A stretch of 64,000 bases of DNA, taken from NCBI GenBank assembly GCA_022606425.2, contig JAHDVF020001325.1, positions 1,550,001 to 1,614,000 of the forward strand, read 5' to 3'. Below the pieces are notes generated by a model. The model did no database searches. It saw nothing but the letters and a program-made list of their open reading frames with translations, and had not been told where the DNA came from. This DNA is from Lepidostoma basale. Its lineage: Eukaryota; Arthropoda; Insecta; Trichoptera; Lepidostomatidae. Shown one piece after another: positions 56,400-64,000 of the stretch (its first letter is position 1; every line of letters starts with the position of its first letter). A program made the translations under genes and the position numbers.

Positions 56400-56935
56400 T
56401 ATTATATTCGAATGTGGAAAGCAACGGGAAACTACCACATTAAAGGCCCAAATTGCATCCCTATAACCAGCAAAATAACCTGTCTACAGATTCAAGGTTG
56501 CCCAGCGCGCCATGGAAAGAGACATGCTTGGAATAACCTTGAGGGACAGATTTAGAAACCAATTTATTCGACAACAAACCAAGGTGACTGAGGTGGCTCT
56601 ACGGATAGGCGGGCTGAAGTGGCGGTGGGCTGGCCATATCTGTCGGAGAACCGACAGCCGATGGGGAAGACGGGTTCTGGAGTGGAGACCGCGTACAGGA
56701 TTCCGTAGAGTTGGACGTCCCCCTGCCCGCTAGACCGACGATCTGAAGAGGATTGCTGGACATGGATGGATGGGAGCGGCAATGGATAGGGGGCGCTGGC
56801 GGGCTTTGGGAGAGGCCTACATTGAGCAGGGATGACAGACGGCTGATGATGATGATGATGAACCAGCAAAATGTTACACTTTGCTGCAAACCAATCCCTT
56901 CGATTGAAACTACCTACGACTTATTGTCTTTATTG
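56400..56935 (+). mobile_element. tRNA-SINE 3' part split by a LINE
   Basis: The SINE portion is 56400-56476 (GAAACTACCACATTAAAGGC, 'ATAACCAGCAAAAT') and 56861-56935 ('TTTGCTGCAAACCAATCCCT'). The interruption is the LINE at 56477. The tRNA-like head is not present. Confidence 0.85.
56477..56860 (+). mobile_element. RTE-type LINE inserted in the SINE, GATGAT tail
   Basis: Encodes AQRAMERDMLGITLRDRFRN, 'LKWRWAGHICRRTDSRWGRR', 'GRPPARWTDDLKRIAG' (one stop) and 'RWRALGEAYIEQG' near its end. A GATGATGATGATG tail follows. This is the C-terminal end of an RTE-like polyprotein. AACCAGCAAAAT is duplicated exactly at 56465-56476 and 56861-56872, proving insertion into the SINE. Confidence 0.95.
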
Positions 56936-57704
56936 AATTGTTTAAACTATTGGAAACTATGTGAACTAGCTACACAATACCACTATGGGATGGCTTAAAT
57001 CTTGTCATTTTTATTTGTTTGAGCAATTAAAACGAGGTATAATTGGTATGACAATTATAATTTTTAAGTATTTCTATCTGTTTGACAGAAACAACATATT
57101 TTCGTAAAGCTAAAGTGTTTCGCAATTCCCACCTATTGATTCGCCTATCTCCTCGCGGTCGTCTATTAGAACCGAACAATTTGCATATAACGTCACCATT
57201 TCCTGTAGATTGCCTTACCAAGGATAGTAATTTATTGCCGAAGTTTGGGACAATCCTAATCACTAAACCGACTGTTCTACATTAATGTTCGGGTAGATAA
57301 TGTACCTGCTATGTAAAATGTATAATACATGGGCACATACGCACTGGTTGGCCGAAAAAAGAATCGACTAAACCTACCCCATAATTTGCTAAAGATCCAC
57401 GCGTAGCTGTGCTGTGTATTAAATACACACTTCAAAATGAGAACTAAAAATCTGATAAATTTAATATTGATAGGATATTACTGCATAGTCTAAAATGGTT
57501 TTATTTTAACTCTAATTGTTAAAAGAAACAAGAGTAAAATCAGCAAATGTTTATGATGTTTGAAAAACCGTAGACCGAGATGTAAACGATACTCATGTAA
57601 ACGGGCCGAATCCGACCGACGATTCCATTCGATTTCTGGGCGAATGATAATTAATTGTCTCTCTCGCACACTCGAATACAGAAAAGGCGAGAGTGAAATG
57701 CGAG

Positions 57705-57705
<1 letters not shown>
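56936..57705. other. no recognised feature
   Basis: Opposed frames at 57027-57285 overlap and neither shows splice sites or coding composition. 57570-57700 is slightly GC-richer. Confidence 0.45.

Positions 57706-57762
<57 letters not shown>
57706..57762. repeat. TG dinucleotide microsatellite
   Basis: About 28 uninterrupted TG units, the longest simple repeat in the window. Long TG runs can adopt Z-DNA. Confidence 0.98.
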
Positions 57763-57765
<3 letters not shown>

Positions 57766-59262
57766 AATACGAACATCAAAACCCAGTATTTATTATTTTT
57801 ATATAGATATTACAGTTATTAGTAGCAATGTGTGCTAGCTACACTGCATCGCAAAGAAAAGGTTAACATGTGTAATAAGGATGTTCAGTAATTCAGTCGC
57901 CGAAATCGAACCAATTTTGTTTATGCTACTTTTACATGCAACTCTGCTAAATTTTATGAAAAAGTTTTTAATTGGTTATAAAGTTTTAATAATTTACGAT
58001 TTATGTTTCATTTAGGGTACTTAAATGACTTATTATTTCAAAATAACAAAATGGCAGTTCCATTTTTTTCGGCCATCCTGTGTACGCACGTCACGCGTTC
58101 CAATTTAGGGACTTATTTAATGTAGCGAGGCCGCTTAATTTATGACGAAGAAAAGCTCACAATCAAAACTTCGCAGATAAAGGTATTTTAATGAATAATT
58201 TAACTATCGGCAATAAATCCATATACCTTTAAAGTTCTGAAATCAGATTAGAATGTTTTTAATTCCTAGTTATATAAAAATTCCATGTAACGTATTAGAA
58301 AATTCTTTTATTTAAAATTAAACGGCTAAATCCTTTCCTGGCCATGCCAAGTGAATATGAACTCTAAAAATTGGATTCAGAGCTCGATTATTAAGGTCTA
58401 TATTCGCCTGTACTACGAAAATTATTAATTAATTTATAAAGTTAATTAGAGCTTGATTCGTAACAAAAATAGGCCTATAACCCCATCGCCGTGTTCCATT
58501 TAATCTATTATGAGACTTACAGAAGGATCTATCCAGGATTAACCGAGATTTTTGGCAACACAATAACGCACATTGAGATTTATTTATATAGGGTCAAATC
58601 ACCAATGAATAACCGTTTAAGGTTCAGCTTGTACTGAAATCCACATTAAAGGCATTAATTTCATTATTTCAGTGTACAAATAAAAGAAAATAATAAAAAA
58701 CACATTGACTTCTCTAAATTTTCTAACTTTTTTATTGAAATATGAGTATTACTATTAAAATTAATATTTCTCTAAAAAAATTGCACAATCACCAGTAATT
58801 GACCACTTCAGGTTATATTGATACAATACTTAGATTTTGTTATATTGTCACATTATGAAACACCCTAACGTGTAAAAATATGTAAATATTCAAAGAATTG
58901 CATAAGAAATAACATTTAAAAAAACACTTACCACACTTTTCCATATAAAAAAACTACTAACATTCTCAGAACAACAACGGGAAGACGCACTTTTACCGTT
59001 TGACAAGGCACAGTTCAAAACTGATAGTTTTGTTTCTTACCAACAGTAGTCTCTGCCTACCTCTTTTGTCATAGTTTCTTGGGATTCAATTTTTTTGACT
59101 GGACACATAGAGCAATTCTTATTATATTTTGTTTTATTAACCAACGGTCATTTACTGGGGGGCGGTCAAATACTGGTGCTTCGACCCTAGATATATCTAT
59201 GCAAAAACATTTTTTTATTGGAACATGTTTCATTTTAGATTTTTATTTATTAAATATACGAC
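57763..59262. other. no recognised feature
   Basis: AT-rich sequence without identifiable genes or window repeat families. Confidence 0.45.
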
Positions 59263-59560
59263 TTTGACGGTATTCGTGTCAGAGTTGCAAGAGCTATGAC
59301 TGCCACATTAAAGGTTTCGGGTTCGATTTCCGGCGACGCCAGTGTGATGTGACACTGTTTATGGTTTGATACAGAATTCACGTGACAATTAAATGTGAAT
59401 AGATTAGCTACCTATCACATGTCACAAGAATCAATAGATAAAATAATTGTAAACTGTAATTAGGTTCAAATAACCTGTTGTACACAAACATGTGAAAATA
59501 AATGGGAAACTACCTCGATAAAAAGGCTTTAGTGGCATCCCAAGAAACAACAACGATGTT
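59263..59560 (+). mobile_element. tRNA-derived SINE, near full length
   Basis: The head has GTGTCAGAGTTGCAAGAGCT and a B box in TTTCGGGTTCGATTTCCGGC. The body is 'CAGAATTCACGTGACAATTA', 'GCTACCTATCACATGTCACA' and 'GGTTCAAATAACCTGTTGTA', then 'GGCATCCCAAGAAACAACAA'. The CCAATCCCTAG end is lost. Confidence 0.9.
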
Positions 59561-60062
59561 AATTACACCTATTACATACATACGAGTATATTGTCGTTTT
59601 AACCGTTGCGTTGCCATGTGGTCAATTGAGTTTCCACTGCCAATTTAAAGTTGATTTTCTTAAAACCTATGGACCCTAATATTATAAAAAAAATTGTAAT
59701 CCTCCATTGAAGTGTTCTCAATATTTCGTAATAAAAAAAAAAGCAAAAAATTACTTCCTTCATCCCAAAAAAAATATTTTCTAAGACTGCCCTCACCTTC
59801 ATTCGTGTTAAGGTAGAATTTGTTTTGCTAATATTTACAACTTTATCAAAAGTGACAAATACTTACTCGCTGTTTTGAACGTATTATAAATTATATGTCT
59901 GGCCTTTTCAATAGGTACGTAATAATACCGACTGTGGATGAAAACGCAGCACGCAACTTAATAATATCAGAACTGTGAAAATATTAACACTTTACCAAAA
60001 GGGACAAATATTAATACGTACTCGTTGTCTTGAACGTACTATACATTTTGCCTAGGTGCCTT

Positions 60063-60180
60063 TATCATACGTAAAATCTCGTAAAGTCTCGCCCCGCCGG
60101 CCGCCGGCCGCAAGACAAGTTTATACTTGGTGTCCAGTTGCTCGTATGCTGTGACGCATTCCATATCAGAAATCGCATGG
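60063..60180 (-). other. weak candidate exon with GC-rich core
   Basis: On the minus strand ISDMECVTAYEQLDTKYKL is followed by VLRPAAGGARLYEIL with a possible donor (TTAC|GTATGA). GCCGGCCGCCGGCCG is very GC-rich for this area. There is no convincing acceptor or homologue that I recognise. Listed only so that it can be tested. Confidence 0.15.
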
Positions 60181-60395
60181 TTCCAGAAAAAAATTAATAA
60201 TGATATGTTTTTCAAATAATCCATGTATGTTATAGATATCGATCTATTCCTAATGAAATTCCCTGCAAGATGACATAAATTAAATTTTGATTCATCGAGT
60301 CATATGCTTGATATTTAGATAAAGTTAGCGGTAAACTGAATTTACCACATGGGAGCGAGCGTTTTGTTTTGAACACGGTACGTTAAGGGTTAACA

Positions 60396-61279
60396 AAGGC
60401 GTCAATTGTTCAACCGAGAATAATTATTCGACTGTAAAATGATTCCTAAGACTCTAATTCTTGAATACCAAAAAAATAAAAAAAATATACGCACTTCAAT
60501 AATAACGACCTTCGTGGCAGAGTGGTAAGAGCTCTGACTTCCATACCGAAGGTCCCGGGTTCGATTCCCGGCGATAACAGTATTATTGTCACACTGTCTT
60601 TGGTCTGGTGTAGAATTCACGTGACAATAAAATGGCGATAGATTTAGCTACTTATCACATGTCATAAGATTCAAATATAATACGAGTAGTTAAAATAAAT
60701 TGTACTTATACACATTGTTATAAAAAGGGAGTTTTTTTAGAGGTACCTATACAAATTCAAAATAAAAAAAAACACATTAAAATAATGTTAATGTCTTTGA
60801 TATTGGCTTTATTTAATAGATAATTTTATGCGATCATTGTTAAATACGATTTCGGGCTTATGAGCGCCACGGCTAACTCGAATGAAGCGCAATCGTGAAG
60901 TCAAATTTTCGACAACTTTATCGAGCAACTGGGTAAAATGGCAAAACGTACTGACTACAAATCAACTATCAACTGTCAAATTGACACCCTGTAGAAACAA
61001 TGTTGCCAGTTTAAAAATCAAACCTCTTAAAAAACATCCTATATTATATAATATTTGATCCAGTGATGATTGCGTTATAAACATGTCCGAGTAGCTAATG
61101 TAAAAATATATAAATTCGGAGCCTTAAAATATTAAAGTAAATTTAACCAAGTTTTTCAATGTTCTGCATAGTTATTATTGAAGTGCGTATATATTTTTTA
61201 TTGATTGGTATTCAAGAATAGACTCCTAGGAATCGTTTTACAGTCGAATAATTATTCTCCGTTGAACAATTGACGCCTT
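60396..61279. mobile_element. 884-bp element with ~110-bp terminal inverted repeats
   Basis: 60396-60506 (AAGGCGTCAATTGTTCAACC to 'CACTTCAATAATAAC') is the near-perfect reverse complement of 61171-61279. The arms share ACTGTAAAAxGATTCCTAxG, 'CTTGAATACCAA' and 'TATACGCACTTCAATAATAA'. No transposase is encoded, so it is a non-autonomous DNA transposon or fold-back element. A tRNA-SINE lies immediately inside the left arm. No target-site duplication is obvious. Confidence 0.85.
60507..60690 (+). mobile_element. tRNA-derived SINE with intact A and B boxes
   Basis: The best tRNA-like head in the window: GACCTTCGTGGCAGAGTGGT (A box TGGCAGAGTGG) and CCCGGGTTCGATTCCCGG (B box GGTTCGATTCC). These are followed by 'TTGTCACACTGTCTTTGGTC', 'GTAGAATTCACGTGACAATA' and 'TAGCTACTTATCACATGTCA'. 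The polymerase III promoter could still work. It lies inside the 884-bp element. Confidence 0.92.
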
Positions 61280-62103
61280 CGACGACAATATATGCAATAG
61301 GTGCTAACAAGTGTTGGTGTGCATGTGTATGGGGAATCGTGTATTATCTAAAATTATAATCAGGGCCGCACTCAGTTATTGTTTTACTGTTTTTATTTTA
61401 ATCTTAGTTTTTCTACATTTTCACATCATGAGTTTCTTCATCATCGTGTCAATGGAAGTCGGTTCAATAAGGTCGAACCATAAGTCCGCCAGCTGGATCG
61501 CACTGCCGGACGCCTGAACCACATTTTCATCAGCATGGGCAAGATTGCCTCATGCCACAGATGCAAAGCGTCGTACTGCCATGAAGGATACGCTGTCCCT
61601 GGATATAAAAACGCGTGTACGCATTCAGTTCATTCGTGTCTAAACGGAAGGGTTTTATAGGGTATCGTTTAATTTAGGTATCCAGAGATTTCCTTTCACC
61701 TGTCCAATCTCTCGACTTTAGGAGACCAGTGTTGGATTGCATTTAAATAATTATCTTGATTTAAATCTTGAGACCGAACATAGCGTATGCCTGGAGTCAC
61801 TCGGCTGATTCCTCCATTCTCTGGACTTGGACTTCTGGCTTACAGAGGTTCAGCTGTCTGTTGGAAACATTGTTGGAATGTATATTACTGGCGATGTTTC
61901 TCCTAATTTAAGACGACGACGACGACGACAATATCAGCCAGGGTATAAATCTCAACTAGTAGTTTTGTCTTTAAGCACGCAGTGATGTGACGGGATGTTA
62001 TGTTTAGGGATACATCCACCTGCCCAGCGTGTCTGGGAAACTCGAAACTGTACTTTAAACTAAATGCAAATCATTCGTAACTGTACTTAGAAGAGGAGGG
62101 TGC

Positions 62104-62295
62104 GACATAGGAAACTGGATAGGAATTTTCAGTATTGCAGTACCTCCAAACAGTCGTAGATTGAGAAAGTAAAAAAGCGCAATGTTTTCTTTTCGAAATT
62201 GATTGACCATTGCGCTTTCTTAAATTCTCAATCGACGACACTTACGGGGTACTACAATATTGCAAATTCCCATCCCGAAGTCAATTTCCTAAGTC
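62104..62295. mobile_element. ~190-bp fold-back element
   Basis: The left arm ('TAGGAAACTGG', 'CAGTATTGCAGTACC', 'TCGTAGATTGAGAAAG', AAAAGCGCAATG) and right arm (CATTGCGCTTTCTTAAATTC, 'TCAATCGACGACAC', 'GGTACTACAATATTGCAAAT') are reverse complements with some mismatches around a ~23-base loop. Non-coding. Confidence 0.8.
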
Positions 62296-62317
62296 AAGCC
62301 TTCCTATTGTTAGTTAT

Positions 62318-62740
62318 AACTTCTTTTTCTTCTTAAAGTGCCCTGTCAGGTCCCCCCGACGTTGGCGATCACTCTGGTAAACTCTTCCCTATACTGCGCT
62401 GTCCGGAATAGCTCCTCCACAGTTCAGATTCCCGTCTATTCCCTCACATTGCGCAGCCAAGAGATCTGCCTTCTCCTTGCCCCCCTGCGGCCCTCTATAT
62501 TTCCCTTCAAAATTAGATGCAGCAGGCGATATTTTTCTCCTCGTAGAACGTGACCCAGATATGGAATCTTGCGGACTTTGATCGATGTCAGCAGCTCTCT
62601 ATTTACTCCTGCACGATTCAGGACTTCTGTGTTCGTCACTCTGTCTGTCCATGGGATCCTGTACATTCTTCGGTGAAGCCACATTTCAAATGCCTCTAAC
62701 CGGTTCATTGTATTTACTTCTAATGTCCTACTTAGCTGTA
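62318..62740 (-). mobile_element. LINE-C 3' part, best copy, reversed
   Basis: On the minus strand an intact 90-codon frame (from 62708) reads MNRLEAFEMWLHRRMYRIPW, then TDRVTNTEVLNRAGVNRELL, 'VRKIPYLGHVLRGEKYRLLH' and 'KGNIEGRRGARRRQISWLRN'. Then come the 3' UTR and an A/G-rich end (TTCTTTTTCTTCTTAAAG on plus). The 'FEMW-RR...W-RV-TN-EVL' order is that of RTE/BovB-like elements after RT. Confidence 0.9.
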
Positions 62741-62989
62741 TAATAAAGAAACTGTAAGTTATAACTTAATGGAATATAAATATTTGGAAGCTGAATTATT
62801 TTTGTTATTTTGATAGTTTTAAAACGTGAGGACTTTTATGTTATTTTTTTATTATCTTCTAGTGACGGCTCTGTTTATAAGCCCCAAAGAAGACCTTGTT
62901 TGTCTTTCATTCCCAGTGTGCTAGGTACCACAACGTAGCTATAAGCAGTAAACCAGCGGGCTGTCAATAATATTAATTTGTGATAAGAG

Positions 62990-63281
62990 TGACTCAGTCC
63001 CGCCAAACTTGGTTACGCGCGCAGACTAGTCCCTAGTCGCATGCCGACTGCATATCCAAAGGAGACATCCTCTAAACCGCATTGTTTCAAATTTCGAATC
63101 CTTTGTCGATATTGTTCTCGCTCAATAACCGGTCGTTCCGAATTTGAAATTCAAATTTCGCGGTCTGACGAATTTGTTAACATCGGTAATGACATCGAGT
63201 GTTTTCGTGTTTCGGCTCGATTAGCGCATTTGAATTTGGAATTTACAGTGTTTATTTTGTGCGAACGTTAAAATAATTTTA
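62990..63281 (+). promoter_or_regulatory. possible alternative promoter and 5' exon
   Basis: TCAGTC at 62994-62999 matches the arthropod initiator consensus. It is followed by an unusually CpG-rich stretch (TACGCGCGCAGACTAG; CGGTCTGACG) and a donor, ATTTTA|GTGAGT, at 63281/63282. The open frame within it from 63041 is unsupported, so I read the exon as 5' UTR. It is similar in character to 18.24-18.67 kb and could be a third start of the same gene or the start of the next one. Confidence 0.4.
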
Positions 63282-63624
63282 GTGAGTACAAATTCAAAGT
63301 GAATAAATTCAACAGTGAATAATTAATTTAATGAATATAAAAGGGAAAAAATAAATAATAACGACACAATAGAAAAAGTAATTTTATAAAACAATAGGAA
63401 ATTTTTTATATCTCTAATAGTTGTTGCATTTATATCGGTAATAGTGAATATTTAAAAATATACATTTTTATCTAGATATTTAAACTTTTTAAAATTTAGT
63501 TGTTAAGATTCATAAAAACACAATTGGTAATTTTGACACAGCCATGTAGAGTTAAGTAAAAAAAAAAGTTTTCAAAGTATTATAATATAATGTTGATTTA
63601 GTATACCCTTACCTTACTTTTAAA

Positions 63625-63765
63625 CAAACAAACAAACCATCATGCCGTTTCTCCGCAGGGGCAGGCAGCCACACTACTACACATTTCTCTAGCTTCCTCC
63701 ACATTCATACAACGAGTCATACACGCACGTCGATTCTTCCGACTTCTAACATAACCAACTTTTAT
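63625..63765 (-). mobile_element. LINE-A 3' end, reversed
   Basis: AAACAAACAAACAAACCATC tail, then GCCGTTTCTCCGCAGGGGCA, 'CTTCCTCCACATTCATACAA' and 'CACGCACGTCGATTCTTCCG'. Short fragment with the GTTT-type tail. Confidence 0.85.
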
Positions 63766-63965
63766 CTTACACAGTTATTAATAATAGGGTTATGGTATTC
63801 ATTTCATTATTTAATTTTGAATATACATAAAAGTTAGGACTCGATTATAACGAAAAGTGCCAAAGAAAAATTTTAATATTAAATTTAACAAAGGTGTTCA
63901 AAAATATTTCGCATTCAATAATAAATTATTGTATTATAACATATTTAAATATAGAAGTTATATTG

Positions 63966-64000
63966 CAATAATTAATACGAATGAGTATTTCTGTTTTCTA
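63966..64000. mobile_element. family P element cut by the window end
   Basis: TAATTAATACGAATGAGTAT followed by TTCTGTTTTCTA matches the first bases of the family P left arm. Confidence 0.7.

Noticed and set aside
57027..57285. Overlapping opposed open frames
   Set aside because: Neither has splice sites, a favourable start context or protein-like composition; probably chance.
60507..60580. A functional tRNA gene
   Set aside because: A and B boxes are good, but the sequence does not fold as a clean cloverleaf with a clear anticodon, and the same head recurs with the SINE body in several copies.
61604..61630. TATA box plus initiator (TATAAAA then TCAGTT)
   Set aside because: The spacing of about 23 bases is short for a TATA-initiator pair and there is no donor or open frame downstream; it may belong to an old LTR, but no LTR pair was found.
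1..64000. CRISPR array, operons or bacterial features
   Set aside because: Introns, non-LTR elements and the SPOC domain show a eukaryotic nuclear genome; the only regular arrays are minisatellites and microsatellites.

Overview
This is insect-type nuclear DNA: AT-rich, intron-rich and packed with old retroelements. I think Lepidoptera is most likely. That rests on short truncated LINE tails ending in GAA, GATGAT or GTTT/TAAC simple repeats, a tRNA-derived SINE, mariner, and Penelope-like debris. The order is an inference from repeat style, not from a search.

Only one gene is recognised with confidence. Positions 215-6295 (+) hold the last eight coding exons of split ends (spen, the SHARP/SPEN family). 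All junctions have AG/GT sites and one continuous frame of 357 residues that ends with a complete SPOC domain. One spen intron carries a ~50-bp minisatellite whose units look like 3' splice sites. From 6296 to about 10.53 kb there is almost no recognisable transposon; this may be a long spen 3' UTR, with a GC-rich block and two adjacent Pumilio-type sites near its end.

A second plus-strand gene begins at 12.85 kb. It has a 5' exon starting MEQKK, rich in SP/TP sites, and a second exon at 14.24 kb. A GC-rich exon at 46.75 kb may belong to it. Promoter-like non-coding exons with good donor sites lie at 18.35-18.67 kb and 63.0-63.28 kb, and a weaker one at 8.1-8.33 kb. This resembles a gene with very long introns and several promoters. 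I could not name it.

The rest (about 10.5-64 kb) is intron or intergenic DNA. At least seventeen fragments belong to one LINE family (here LINE-A). Others belong to LINE-B (GAA tails), LINE-C (RTE-like) and further LINE families. There is also a Jockey-like reverse transcriptase scrap, a broken mariner, a tRNA-SINE family, an 884-bp element with ~110-bp inverted ends and a SINE inside, and several insertions inside insertions with clear target-site duplications.

The most interesting signal is a scattered set of sequences with the layout of a hammerhead ribozyme core: CTGAnGA, a short hairpin, then GAAAC-NN-GTH. They occur in several unrelated-looking families, often as head-to-head inverted pairs. 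Hammerheads of this minimal form are known in Penelope-like retroelements, so I read these as decayed Penelope termini. The abundant fold-back 'MITE' of this window seems to belong to the same class.
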